Assembly: GCA_963695075.1 (NCBI GenBank)
Contig: CAVOFR010000003.1
Coordinates: 372,001-436,000, forward strand
Length of the DNA: 64,000 bases
Direction of reading: 5' to 3'
Origin: CAWCAL01 sp963695075
Lineage (GTDB): Bacteria; Actinomycetota; Acidimicrobiia; Acidimicrobiales; CAWCAL01
Of this stretch, positions 42,451 to 50,596 are shown one piece after another. Every line of letters begins with the position of its first letter. Positions within the stretch are counted from its first letter, which is position 1. Under the pieces are notes generated by a model. It saw nothing but the letters and a program-made list of their open reading frames with translations, made no database searches and was not told where the DNA came from. A program made the position numbers and the translations under genes.

Positions 42451-43821
42451 ATGATGGGTGATTGGAAGACCCGCAGCTTCTGGCTGGACCACCGCGACTA
42501 CACCCCCGGCGATCGCCTCGATGGTGACCAGACCGCCGACGTCGTCATCGTCGGGGGCGGCTACACGGGCCTGTGGTCCGCGATCTGCCTCAAGGACGCC
42601 GATCCGTCCATCGACGTGGCCGTACTGGAGCAGAAGGTCGTCGGCTACGGCGCCAGCGGCCGCAACGGCGGATTCGCCATGACCCTGGTGGGCCGCACCA
42701 TCCACCAGCTCGCCAAGATGGTGGGGGACGAACAGGCACGAGCCACCTACCGGGCGATGCACGCCGCGATCGACGAGATCGAACGGTTCGCCGAGGCCGA
42801 GAGCATCGACGCCGACATCTGGCACTCCGGGAACCTGACCGTGTCCAACGGCCCGGAACAGGACATCCGGATCCGCCAGGATGTGGTCGCGGCCGAGCGC
42901 CTCGGGCTCCCGTTCCGGTTCCTCGAGGCCGAACAGGTCCAGTCCTACGCCCGGAGCGACACGTTCCGCATCGGCCACTTCGAAGAGCAGGCACTCATCT
43001 TGGACCCCGCCGCACTCGCCCGCGGACTCGCCGACGCGGCGCGCCGTCGCGGCGTGAGGATCTGCGAGTTCACTCCGGTCGACTCGGTCGAGCAGATCGG
43101 CGGTCTCCGGGTCGAGGCTCGCACCCCGTTCGGGACGGTGCATGCCGACCGGGCCGTCATCGCCACCAACGCGTATGCACAGTCGATCCCCGAACTTCGC
43201 CGTTTCATCTTCACCATCTACGCCTACATCTCGCTCACCCAACCGCTCACCACCGAGCAGTGGGAACGGATCGGCTGGGAGAGCCGCTGCGGCATCGAAG
43301 ACAAACGGATCATGGTGCACTTCAGCCGCCCGACCGCAGACGGCCGCATCCTCTGGGGCGGCCGCGACGCCCCATTCATGGCCGGCGGACCCAACCAACG
43401 CCACGACCGCAACCAGCGCCTCTTCGACCGGCTCGAGGAGACGTTCCGATGGACGTTCCCCACCCTCGATGCCGTCGAGATGGACCGAGGCTGGGCCGGG
43501 CCCGTGTGCGGAACGGTGGACTGCATCGCCACGGTCAACTGGCTGAAAGGAGAACGGATCCTCTACGCGCTCGGCTACGCCGGCCACGGCGTCGGCCCCA
43601 GCCGACTCATCGGCAAGATCGTCCGCGACATGCTGCTCACCGACGGCACCGACCTCACCGAGCTCCCGTTCGTCGCCAAGCGGCCCGTACCGATGCCACC
43701 CGGGAACCTTCTCCGCCACCTCATGTTGGACACCGCCCACAAGGTCCTCATCGGCGTCGACGAACACCCCGAGCGAGCCGACACCGGACTCGGAAAGCTC
43801 GCACTCAAGATCCTGCAGTGA
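42451..43821 (+). CDS. DAO-type FAD oxidoreductase (gamma-glutamylputrescine oxidase-like)
   Basis: A 456-residue flavoprotein of the D-amino-acid oxidase/glycine oxidase fold. N-terminal WKTRSFWLDH and then VVIVGGGYTGLWSAICL (31-47), Glu in AVLEQ, the covalent-/FAD-contact region GYGASGRNGGFAM, which is typical of PuuB-like amine oxidases, and C-terminal ILYALGYAGHGVGPSR contacting the isoalloxazine. The likely reaction is oxidative deamination of a secondary or primary amine. ATG start preceded by GGAGACCG. Its stop overlaps a GTG that begins a truncated amidohydrolase-like frame. Confidence 0.9.
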   Translation: MMGDWKTRSFWLDHRDYTPGDRLDGDQTADVVIVGGGYTGLWSAICLKDADPSIDVAVLEQKVVGYGASGRNGGFAMTLVGRTIHQLAKMVGDEQARATYRAMHAAIDEIERFAEAESIDADIWHSGNLTVSNGPEQDIRIRQDVVAAERLGLPFRFLEAEQVQSYARSDTFRIGHFEEQALILDPAALARGLADAARRRGVRICEFTPVDSVEQIGGLRVEARTPFGTVHADRAVIATNAYAQSIPELRRFIFTIYAYISLTQPLTTEQWERIGWESRCGIEDKRIMVHFSRPTADGRILWGGRDAPFMAGGPNQRHDRNQRLFDRLEETFRWTFPTLDAVEMDRGWAGPVCGTVDCIATVNWLKGERILYALGYAGHGVGPSRLIGKIVRDMLLTDGTDLTELPFVAKRPVPMPPGNLLRHLMLDTAHKVLIGVDEHPERADTGLGKLALKILQ

Positions 43822-43904
43822 CCGCACCTGACCCGCTCGAGGTGACCTTCGCGGGAGGACCCATCCTCACCACCCCGCCCACGCCACGGCTGGAGCGGTG
43901 GTGA
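43818..43904 (+). pseudogene. N-terminal stub of an amidohydrolase-like gene
   Basis: A 28-residue frame from the GTG at 43818, coupled to the DAO gene by GTGA. It reads VTAPDPLEVTFAGGPILTT and then PPTPRLERW before a stop. This matches the first strand of metal-dependent amidohydrolases (LxFTGGPILT-like), but nothing of the enzyme body follows. The remaining 140 bp to the toxin-antitoxin promoter contain no continuation, so the gene was probably cut by a deletion or insertion at this point. Confidence 0.45.
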
Positions 43905-44049
43905 TCGACAGAACCCGCACCAGCGACGTCGGCGAGATGGTCGCCACGACCCTGAAGCGGTCCGCGAATGCCGCAAGGTGTCGTCGCGCGAGCGCGGGTC
44001 GGTGATGCAGAAGCGGCCTGAACCCTCCCGAGCATTCCCTTTCGCCATG

Positions 44050-44065
44050 TAGCACATGTGTGCTA
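44050..44065. promoter_or_regulatory. Palindromic operator/promoter of the toxin-antitoxin pair
   Basis: TAGCACA (44050-44056) and TGTGCTA (44059-44065) are exact inverted half-sites over 2 bp. The -10-like TACGCT (44064-44069) overlaps the right half-site and lies 7 bases before the ATG at 44077, so the message would be leaderless and the RHH antitoxin could repress it directly. Confidence 0.65.
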
Positions 44066-44076
44066 CGCTCCCCTCC

Positions 44077-44304
44077 ATGAGCACCACGACGGTCCGCCTC
44101 AACGCCGAAGACGAAGCCCTCCTCGACATGCTCGCCCCCGAGTACGGCGGACGTTCCAGCGCCATCCGCCACGCGCTGCGCAACCTCGCAACCGACCGGC
44201 AACGCCAGAACGCCCTCCGCTCGTTCCTCGACGAATGGGACGCCGAAGAAGGCCCCATCGACGACAACGACCTCGCCGCGATGGCCGACCGATACGGCCT
44301 GTGA
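44077..44304 (+). CDS. Ribbon-helix-helix antitoxin
   Basis: A 75-residue antitoxin. The N-terminus is a ribbon-helix-helix DNA-binding domain (STTTVRLNAEDEALLDMLA, then GGRSSAIRHALRNLA), and the acidic C-terminus (DEWDAEEGPIDDNDLAAMADR) is of the type that blocks a PIN toxin. I choose the ATG at 44077 because the palindromic operator and -10 box lie immediately upstream; the frame is open from 44056 but would start inside the operator. The toxin start overlaps its stop as GTGA. Confidence 0.88.
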   Translation: MSTTTVRLNAEDEALLDMLAPEYGGRSSAIRHALRNLATDRQRQNALRSFLDEWDAEEGPIDDNDLAAMADRYGL

Positions 44305-44675
44305 TCCTCGATGCCGGCTTCCTCATCTCCGTCGACCGAAGCGAACGAACCGCCCACACCTTCCTGACCGCTGCCGCCAGATCAGAAACCTCCCTCCACT
44401 CCACCCACCCCGTCGTGGCCCAGGTATGGCGAAACGGCTCCCGCCAGGCCCGCCTCTCGGCCTTTCTCAAGACCATCACCGTCCACCCCCTGGCTGATGG
44501 CCGCCCCGTGGGGCAGCTCCTTGCGAAGACCAACACCTCAGACGTCGTCGACGCCCACCTGGTGATCACCGCCGTACGCCTCGGCCACGACATCCTCACC
44601 GGCGACCCGGACGACCTCACCACGCTCACATCGATACTCGGCCCGGCATCCCCAACCGTTCACGCCTGGCCCTGA
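44301..44675 (+). CDS. PIN-domain ribonuclease toxin, VapC-like
   Basis: A 124-residue PIN-domain protein starting at the GTG that overlaps the antitoxin stop. The catalytic acids are seen as Asp4 (ILDAGFLIS), Asp in TSDVVDAHLVITA and Asp in LTGDPDDLTTL. At the second usual position (an acidic residue in the VxAEVWR-type helix) this protein has Gln (VVAQVWRNGSRQARL); related actinobacterial PIN proteins seem to accept this, so activity is not excluded. VapC toxins cut tRNA or rRNA. It forms a type II pair with the RHH protein. Confidence 0.85.
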   Translation: MILDAGFLISVDRSERTAHTFLTAAARSETSLHSTHPVVAQVWRNGSRQARLSAFLKTITVHPLADGRPVGQLLAKTNTSDVVDAHLVITAVRLGHDILTGDPDDLTTLTSILGPASPTVHAWP

Positions 44676-44698
44676 ACCGCCCGAAGCTTCACCCTCGA

Positions 44699-44731
44699 CA
44701 CCCACGCCCACGTCATGCCCAAGCGTGGGTG
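44699..44731. terminator. Hairpin between the convergent toxin and GH43 genes
   Basis: CACCCACGC (44699-44707) pairs exactly with GCGTGGGTG (44723-44731) over a 15-base loop, 24 bp after the toxin stop and 103 bp before the end of the convergent GH43 gene. It could end the toxin-antitoxin message. Confidence 0.45.
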
Positions 44732-44833
44732 GGGGTTCGCGTCGAAGGACCGAACGGCGCAATCCCGTACCACCCATTGGCGACTCACGGCCTGAGGTGT
44801 GGCGGTTGGGCCCCCGGGCCGAGAGCCACCGCC

Positions 44834-45961
44834 TCAGCCGAACGCGCAGGACGAGGTGCCGGTGGTGGAGGTTCCGGGGACGGCACCGTCGATCTGCAGG
44901 TTTCCTGCGCTGTCGACCGAGACCGGGGCCCAGCGCACATGCCGCTCATATCCGCTCTCGTAGTCGTCTTTCGTATGGAAGAACATGATGAGGTTGTCGT
45001 CGGGCCCTTGGGTGATCGTGTGGTGCCCGGGCCCGTAGAAGCCGACGGACGGGTCATCGTGGAGGACGGGCGCGGGTCCGGTGCGGGTGAAGGGCCCGAG
45101 CGGGTTCGTTGCGGTCGCCTCTCCGATCGCATAGCAGGTCGTGTCCGCGCCGGAACCCGAGTACGTGAGGTGATAGACGCCGTCCTGTTCGGTGACCCAG
45201 GGCGCTTCTCGGATGAAGCGCTCCCAGCCGAAAACGTTCGGTTCGAGCACCACGGTCGCCGGCTCCGCTGCCGGGGTGGTCTCGTCGATCATCGGTATCG
45301 CCGACATCACGGCGATACCGAGCGCGGGATAAGCGGAGAAGTAGAGGGTCAACGAACCGTCGGATGCCTCGAAGAGGAACGCGTCGATCGCGTGCTCATC
45401 GGAGTCGAGCAGCGGGATGGGGTCGGTCGGGGTGCCCCAGAACTGGCCGTCGCCCACGCCGCCGTAGCCGTTACCGATGAGCGGGTGATCCAAGACCTCG
45501 ACGAAGGGGCCGAGCGGCGTGTCGGCGCGGGCCACGCCGATCTTGTTCCCGGCGGTGTAGTACAGGTAGATCCCGTTCGCGCTCTGGTAGAGATCCGGCG
45601 CCCAATAGGCGCCATGGTCGTTCCACGACCCCGGCGTCGGCGTCCACACGAACCCCTCGTAGGTCCACGAGAACAGATCATCGGAACTCCAGGCCTCGAA
45701 GCCGTCCTCGGTGCTCGTCGTCGCATACAGATACCAGGAGTCCCCGACCTTGAGGATGTCGGGGTCCGCGACTCCGATCGGCACCCCATCGCCCCGGGTG
45801 AGTTGCAGCTCCGAGAACGCTGCTGCGTCGTCCGACGGCTGGAATCGGTTCGGCGGATGCGGGCTCGGGCCCGGGCTGCACCCTGCGGCCACCAGGACCG
45901 TGAAGGTCAGAATGGCTCCCAACCGTCGCCACACCCGCCGAATCGCATCCTCATCCGTCAT
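44834..45961 (-). CDS. Glycoside hydrolase family 43-like lipoprotein
   Basis: A 375-residue exported lipoprotein from the ATG at 45961 (the frame is open to 46057 but the signal fits here): core GAILTFTVLVAAGC with lipidated Cys28. The catalytic domain is a five-bladed GH43-type propeller: base Asp66 in GVADPDILKVG, the DLFSWTYEGFVW and APDLYQSANGIYLYYTA blades, an Asp in DAFLFEASDGSLTLYF, and acid Glu in FIREAPWVT. The C-terminal GPGHHTI segment has the His that binds the central metal in the family. Members cleave arabinan or xylan side chains outside the cell. It is isolated, without a sugar operon around it. Confidence 0.88.
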   Translation of the reverse strand: MTDEDAIRRVWRRLGAILTFTVLVAAGCSPGPSPHPPNRFQPSDDAAAFSELQLTRGDGVPIGVADPDILKVGDSWYLYATTSTEDGFEAWSSDDLFSWTYEGFVWTPTPGSWNDHGAYWAPDLYQSANGIYLYYTAGNKIGVARADTPLGPFVEVLDHPLIGNGYGGVGDGQFWGTPTDPIPLLDSDEHAIDAFLFEASDGSLTLYFSAYPALGIAVMSAIPMIDETTPAAEPATVVLEPNVFGWERFIREAPWVTEQDGVYHLTYSGSGADTTCYAIGEATATNPLGPFTRTGPAPVLHDDPSVGFYGPGHHTITQGPDDNLIMFFHTKDDYESGYERHVRWAPVSVDSAGNLQIDGAVPGTSTTGTSSCAFG

Positions 45962-46246
45962 CAGACCAGGGTAGTTGCTACGCGATTCTCGCCCAACGGG
46001 ACCCCCCGGCGAGGCCGTCCGGGGCCGGGTGCGTCTTCTGCAACACAGCACCCGCAAACTACATCGAGGACGTGTAGCGGCACCCCGGTGGCTTCGTGAG
46101 TGATCTACGTCGAGGGTCGGTCAAGGCCGGCACCGCTAGGTGCCGCCCGGAGGGCTTGGCCTTGAGGGGCCCGGTCTGTTGCTGCGCACCATTGACCCCG
46201 GAGGTCCGGCGACGCCGGACCTCGTGGCCGCCTTGGCAGCCGGGGC

Positions 46247-46609
46247 TCAGAGGGTGGCGGGAAGGGTCCCGATGCGGATGGCTCCGAGGTCCTGGCTCGG
46301 GCGTTTGCGCTTCCCGCCGAGTTCGGAGAAGGACTTGAGGGCGGCTCTGACCTCGGCGTTGGCGTAGATGTGTGCCGGGGTTTCGAGCATGGGGAAGGCC
46401 TCGCGGAAGGCGGCTTGCTCTCGGAAGGCTTTGCGCCGGTTGAGTCCCCAGGTCTCGGCGACTTCCTCGACGCTGGGTTCCCGGCCGAGGGTCTCGCGCA
46501 CGACGGCCCATTCGAAGGCCCAGACCAGGCCGGTGGTTCCCTTGCGCATGCCTGCGTTCTTGACGGCGACCTCGATCCAGGTCGCTGGCCGCTTCTGCTT
46601 GTTGGCCAT
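46247..46609 (-). CDS. Small helical protein of a mobile element, unknown
   Basis: A 120-residue basic protein with a strong SD (GAGGAGG, about 4 bases before the ATG). It looks like a small DNA-binding protein: WIEVAVKNAGMRKGTTGLV, then PSVEEVAETWGLNRRKAFREQ, a plausible helix-turn-helix, and a basic tail (GGKRKRPSQDLG). It is divergent from the replication-initiator remnant, across a cluster of palindromes. I do not recognise the family; a regulator of the element is a reasonable guess. Confidence 0.6.
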   Translation of the reverse strand: MANKQKRPATWIEVAVKNAGMRKGTTGLVWAFEWAVVRETLGREPSVEEVAETWGLNRRKAFREQAAFREAFPMLETPAHIYANAEVRAALKSFSELGGKRKRPSQDLGAIRIGTLPATL

Positions 46610-46638
46610 GGGGCCTCCTCGGCACTCAATGCGTCACC

Positions 46639-46716
46639 TTAGTGTCGGCTCTCGTCACCAGGACCAAATTACACCGGTGTAGTGACACGCGAGCTTCGTG
46701 GCACTACAGTGTCATC
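46639..46716. promoter_or_regulatory. Cluster of palindromes between the small regulator-like gene and the rep remnant
   Basis: TACACCGGTGTA (46670-46681) is a perfect 12-bp palindrome. Around it TAGTG/CACTA-type motifs recur: TTAGTGTC near 46640, GTAGTGACAC at 46678-46687 and CACTACAGTGTCA at about 46701-46714, some in inverted orientation. The site lies directly upstream of the rep reading frame (46719), where a divergent operator or replication origin would be expected. Confidence 0.5.
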
Positions 46717-46718
46717 TC

Positions 46719-47797
46719 ATGTCACCTCCAAGTGTTGGTCGAGAGGGCGGAACTGCGCCAGGTGGTGGCGCGGTTTAGCTGTGCTCTGGCATCGATGCGC
46801 TCGACCTGTCGGGGATGGGTGAGCCCGACAGTGGTCTGCTCGACGACCTCGAATGTCTCCGGACCTCGGCCGACAGTGGCTCTCCGATGGACTTCGATCT
46901 GGGTGGCTACCCGGTGCGTGTACTCGGGTCGGCCTTCGGCAAGTACCGCTACTGCGTCGTCCATGAATTCGCCCGATTCGGGTTCACTCCGAGCACCGCC
47001 CTGCCCGCGGTCCGGGTCCAGCCGACATCGATGGCTCTCCACGGGCTCGGCCCGGAGGCCACGGTGGCATGGGTCCGCAACGTGCTGGCCAACGACGGCC
47101 TCGACATGGCGCTGCAGGTGTCCAGGATCGACCTCCACGGTGATTGGGCTGGGTTGTGGATCGAAGCAGACGAGCGGTCGAACTTCGTGACCTACTCGGA
47201 CCGTCGAACGCTCTACGAGATCGCCGAGGATCTCACGGGACTGAACTTCGGAACACGAGGCGCGTACATCTACTCCCGTCTCTACGACAAGACCCTCGGA
47301 CTCAGGTCGAAGGGCGACGACTGGTGGCTCGACATCTGGGGGAACGCCGATCGGCCCGCGAGCGGGTCCTGAGGGTCGAGTTCGAGTTCTCCCGGGGTGG
47401 TCTTCGGGCCTTCGATATCTCGACGCCGGAGGAAGCGTTCGCCCAGATTGGGGCGCTGTGGCCCTATGCGACCGCACGGTGGCTGTCGCTAAGGGTTCCG
47501 GGTGATGATCCAAACCGTTCTCGATGGCCAGTCGATCCACGGTGGACCGCCATCCAGCAATCCGCTCTAGCGGGAGCGGCACTGCCCGCAGAACGCATCC
47601 GAGCCGGCGAACACGCCGGGGAACTCCGCTGCCTCATGCCCGGAATTGTCGGCCTGCTCAGTTCCGCAGCCGTGCCGCTCGGCACCACAAACATCGCCGA
47701 CACGCTCGAAGCAATCCGACCGTATATCGACGAGTACGGGACCATCACCCGAACGTCGTTCGAGCAGCGAGTGACCGACAAACGGCGCACGCCATGA
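46719..47797 (+). pseudogene. Replication-initiator (Rep_trans-like) gene, inactivated
   Basis: Three pieces of one protein. The ATG at 46719 opens a frame that ends at an in-frame TAG at 46776; family-like sequence continues in that same frame (GIDALDLSG, then GGYPVRVLGSAFGKYRYCV, VSRIDLHGDWAG, YIYSRLYDKTLGL, WWLDIWG) up to a stop at 47370, and then in the -1 frame from about 47355 (RVLRVEFEFSRGGLRAFDI to the stop at 47797). The SRIDLHGD strand and the RVEFEF segment resemble plasmid and conjugative-element initiators of the Rep_trans type. So there is one nonsense codon and one single-base deletion. The stop at 47795-47797 overlaps the ATG of the next small frame. Confidence 0.7.
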
Positions 47798-47943
47798 CCG
47801 ACTACCAACGACTCGCCAACACCATCGCCGCAGTCATCACTCGTATGGTCTTGGCTGCGCCACCCGACGAGGAGGACGAACCCGATGCAGACGATCGCCT
47901 ACGTGAGAGTCTCGACCGACGACCAGGTGGAACACTCGCCTGA
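47794..47943 (+). CDS. Small acidic protein between rep and recombinase
   Basis: A 49-residue frame coupled to the rep frame by ATGA: a helix (YQRLANTIAAVITRMVL) and an acidic tail (DEEDEPDADDRLRES). It overlaps the recombinase start by 59 bp. The coupling and the amphipathic helix support it; function unknown. It could be an excision or accessory factor by position. Confidence 0.45.
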   Translation: MTDYQRLANTIAAVITRMVLAAPPDEEDEPDADDRLRESLDRRPGGTLA

Positions 47944-49234
47944 CGCTCAACGGCGACGCTGCGCCGAATACGCCGCCCGCAATGACCTCGGCCCGGTCCG
48001 GTACCTGTCCGACGAAGGCCACTCGGGGAAGAACCTGGAGCGGCCGGCCATGCAAGAACTGATCGCCCTGGTCGAAGCCGACCAAGTCTCGCACCTGATC
48101 GTGTGGCGACAAGACCGACTGTCCCGAGACAGCGGCGACACCAGCCGACTCCTCCGGCTGTTCGATGAGCATTGCGTGAGCGTGCACTCGCTCAACGAGG
48201 GCAACCTCGAGGCCGGCACCGCATCGGGGCGATTCACCGCCGGGATGCACGGCCTGGTCGCCCAGCATGAGCGTGAGAAGACCATCGAGAACATCCACCT
48301 CGGCAACGAACAAGCCGTCCGAGCCGGATACTGGATCAACCGAACACCCACCGGCTACGACCTCGTCGACCGGGTCCTGGTCGCCAACGACGACGCCCCA
48401 CTCATCCAACGAGTCTTCAAGCTCCGAGCCTCCGGCCAAAGCTACCCCGACATCGAGCAAGCAACCGGGCTCAAGTACTCCACGGTCCGTCACGCCATCG
48501 AGAACCAGGTCTACCTCGGACTCACCCGACTCCGAGACCAATGGTGCCCAGGCAAACACGAACCACTCGTCAGCCAGGCCCAGTTCGATGCCGCCCAGCG
48601 AGCCCACATCCCCGGCAGGCGTCGAGGCAAGGACCTACTGAGCGGCCGAGTCCGCTGCGGCGAATGCGGACGACTCACCGCCATCGACACCAACGGCCGA
48701 GGCAACCCGATCTACCGATGCAAACACCGAGGCAAAGGCTGCGCCATTCCCGGCCGATCCGCCGCCGGCCTCCACCGTGCCGCCCGCCTCGGCGTCGAAC
48801 TGTTGCGAACCGACGATCAGCTCATCGAAGCCATCCGGACGCATTTCACTGAGAAGGCCGAGAGAGCCGGAGCAGGGACGGCGCAGCCGACCCGAGCCGG
48901 CACGCTCGGCTCCCTCAGAGCAAAGCGACAGAAGCTGCTCAACCTGATGCTCGACGGCAACATCACCGACGAGTATTTCGCCGAGCAAGAACGCCAACTC
49001 ACCGCCAAGATCGACGCCCTCGAAGCCGACCACACCGAAGCAATCGAAACTCGCCGCCAACACAACGCCCTCGCCGAAGCCTTCGAACAAGCCGCCGCCC
49101 TACCCCGAGACCCAGCATTCGAACTCGCCGACACTCAACGTCGTCGTTATCGGGCGGTTGTCGCCGATGGGCCAGACACTGGTGGCCATCGCGGAATGCC
49201 GGATCCAGGGTGGCGCGTCTGGCTGAAGGTCTGA
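47885..49234 (+). CDS. Large serine recombinase/integrase
   Basis: A 449-residue serine recombinase. Catalytic domain: YVRVSTDDQ with nucleophile Ser10, VWRQDRLSRDSGD with the Arg cluster, and GRFTAGMHGLVAQHEREK. The recombinase domain (GYDLVDRVLVANDDAPLIQR) and a zinc ribbon (VRCGECGRL to YRCKHRGKGC) follow, then a coiled-coil region about 330-400 (RAKRQKLLNLMLDGNITDEY). The last 30 residues after ADTQRRR look unlike the family, while the +1-related frame offers a fitting beta strand (MGQTLVAIAECRI), so a frameshift near 49140 may have replaced the tail. It should integrate or excise the element carrying the rep remnant; no att sites could be found. Confidence 0.85.
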   Translation: MQTIAYVRVSTDDQVEHSPDAQRRRCAEYAARNDLGPVRYLSDEGHSGKNLERPAMQELIALVEADQVSHLIVWRQDRLSRDSGDTSRLLRLFDEHCVSVHSLNEGNLEAGTASGRFTAGMHGLVAQHEREKTIENIHLGNEQAVRAGYWINRTPTGYDLVDRVLVANDDAPLIQRVFKLRASGQSYPDIEQATGLKYSTVRHAIENQVYLGLTRLRDQWCPGKHEPLVSQAQFDAAQRAHIPGRRRGKDLLSGRVRCGECGRLTAIDTNGRGNPIYRCKHRGKGCAIPGRSAAGLHRAARLGVELLRTDDQLIEAIRTHFTEKAERAGAGTAQPTRAGTLGSLRAKRQKLLNLMLDGNITDEYFAEQERQLTAKIDALEADHTEAIETRRQHNALAEAFEQAAALPRDPAFELADTQRRRYRAVVADGPDTGGHRGMPDPGWRVWLKV

Positions 49235-49708
49235 GTGATTATCGAGCGCACGTCGATACGAACCTTCGGACCAGAGAAAGGACCGACACGACTGTCGCTG
49301 TGGAACCCGGCGCCGTTGACTCGAGCACGCTGATGGCGACCAGGGCGTTGCATGATGTGTTGGAGGTATGAGTCCTTGGTCCCTGGCGTGGTGTGGCCGC
49401 CGGGCAGATGATCACTTCAGCACGGATTGCCGTGCTCCGGAATCGCCCCTTTGTGCGGAAATCGAATCGGAGGATCGCCATGGGTTCCCGCTCTCGCTTG
49501 GCCGTGCTGGTGACCACCATCGGGTCGTTCGGTCGGCCTGGTGACGACCTCATGGTCACAGCGGTCCGCCGCTCGCGGCGGGACCACGTGGTGCCGTTCG
49601 AGGATCGAGCACGGTGCGGCGACGTCACCGGTGCTCGCCGACACTGCTCCGTTCCTGATTGCCGAGTCGATCCGGCGCGGCCGGGTTCGTGCCGGGGAGG
49701 TGATCGAC
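49235..49708. other. Intergenic stretch without a recognisable gene
   Basis: 474 bp between the recombinase and the exporter ATPase gene. All open frames are short and not protein-like. Since it follows the recombinase it may contain an element end or att site, but no repeat was identified. At 49695-49704 it holds the SD GGAGGTGATC of the next gene. Confidence 0.5.
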
Positions 49709-50596
49709 GTGCTGGAGTTCGAAGGAGCCAGTAAGCGGTTCGGATCGGTAGTCGCGCTCGACGGGTGCTCGTTCACGGCCCGTCCTGGGCGGTTGACCGG
49801 GTTCGTGGGTCCGAATGGGGCCGGGAAGACGACGGCGATGCGGGCGGTGTTCGGGCTGGTAGAGCTGGACACCGGCATAGTCCGGTGGCGCGGAGCGTCG
49901 ATCGGGGCAGCGGAGCGGGCGGGCTTCGGGTACATGCCCGAGGAGCGGGGCCTGTATCCGAGGATGCGGGTGCGGGACCAACTGGTCTACCTGGGCCGGC
50001 TGTGCGGACGGACGAACAAGGAGGCCGGTTGCAGTGTCGATGCCTGGCTCGAGCGGCTCGGTCTCGCTGAGCGGACCGGTGACCGTCTCGATGCGCTGTC
50101 GCACGGCAACCAGCAGCGCGTGCAGCTGATTGCGGCGCTCATCAATGAACCCGATCTGCTCGTGCTCGACGAGCCGTTCTCCGGGCTGGACCCGATCGCG
50201 ATCACCAACATGGCCCAGCTGCTCGCAGAGATCGGAGCGGCGGGAGCGACGGTGTTGTTCTCCAGCCACCAGCTCGACCTGGTTGAGGACCTGTGCGAAG
50301 ACGTCGTGGTTATCGATCATGGTCGGGTCGTCCTCGCCGGTGACCTGGCCGAGTTGCGCTCCGCCGTGCCGCAGCGGTTCGTCGACGTTCGCTACCGCGG
50401 TCCAGCACCAGACTGGTCGGGGCTGCACTCGGTGAAGCTCGTCGAGTCGAAGGACGGCCATGCCCGCCTGGGTGTCGACCGCTACACCGACCTCGCCTCG
50501 GTTGTCACCGCCGCGTCTCACTCCACCGACATCGTCTCGTTCGCGTACGAGCCGCCGACGCTGTCGGAGCTGTTCCGTCAGGCGGTGGCGGCATGA
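49709..50596 (+). CDS. ABC-2 type exporter ATPase
   Basis: A 295-residue ATPase. The GTG at 49709 is 4-5 bases after GGAGGTGATC, an almost complete complement of the 16S rRNA tail; upstream in-frame starts have none. Walker A GFVGPNGAGKTT (32-42), signature LSHGNQQRV, Walker B LLVLDEPFSGLD and H-loop in FSSHQLDLVEDL. The C-terminal DUF4162-like tail is present (FVDVRYRG to LSELFRQAVA). The LSHGNQQ signature is typical of NatA-like exporters (sodium or drug export). It is coupled by ATGA to its permease. Confidence 0.92.
   Translation: MLEFEGASKRFGSVVALDGCSFTARPGRLTGFVGPNGAGKTTAMRAVFGLVELDTGIVRWRGASIGAAERAGFGYMPEERGLYPRMRVRDQLVYLGRLCGRTNKEAGCSVDAWLERLGLAERTGDRLDALSHGNQQRVQLIAALINEPDLLVLDEPFSGLDPIAITNMAQLLAEIGAAGATVLFSSHQLDLVEDLCEDVVVIDHGRVVLAGDLAELRSAVPQRFVDVRYRGPAPDWSGLHSVKLVESKDGHARLGVDRYTDLASVVTAASHSTDIVSFAYEPPTLSELFRQAVAA

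Noticed and set aside
40861..43827. A 988-codon open frame on the minus strand, antisense to the SDR, hydrolase and DAO genes
   Set aside because: It overlaps three clearly recognisable coupled genes; its translation is Gly/Arg/Val-rich without family sequence. Long antisense frames are expected at this GC content.
43905..44049. Minus- and plus-strand short frames between the amidohydrolase stub and the toxin-antitoxin operator
   Set aside because: Frames such as VIDRTRTSDVGEMVATTLK have no start or SD and no family; kept as non-coding or scar sequence.
44690..44800. FTLDTHAHVMPKRGWGF-like sequence after the toxin gene, resembling a DTHxHxxP metal motif of amidohydrolases
   Set aside because: The frame ends quickly, has no start, and the sequence coincides with the hairpin arms, which by themselves give His codons. 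It might be a second fragment of the amidohydrolase stub, but the evidence is too thin.
47350..47366. Programmed -1 frameshift in the rep gene
   Set aside because: No slippery heptamer or downstream pseudoknot-like structure is visible, and the same gene also has an in-frame TAG at 46776, which points to decay.
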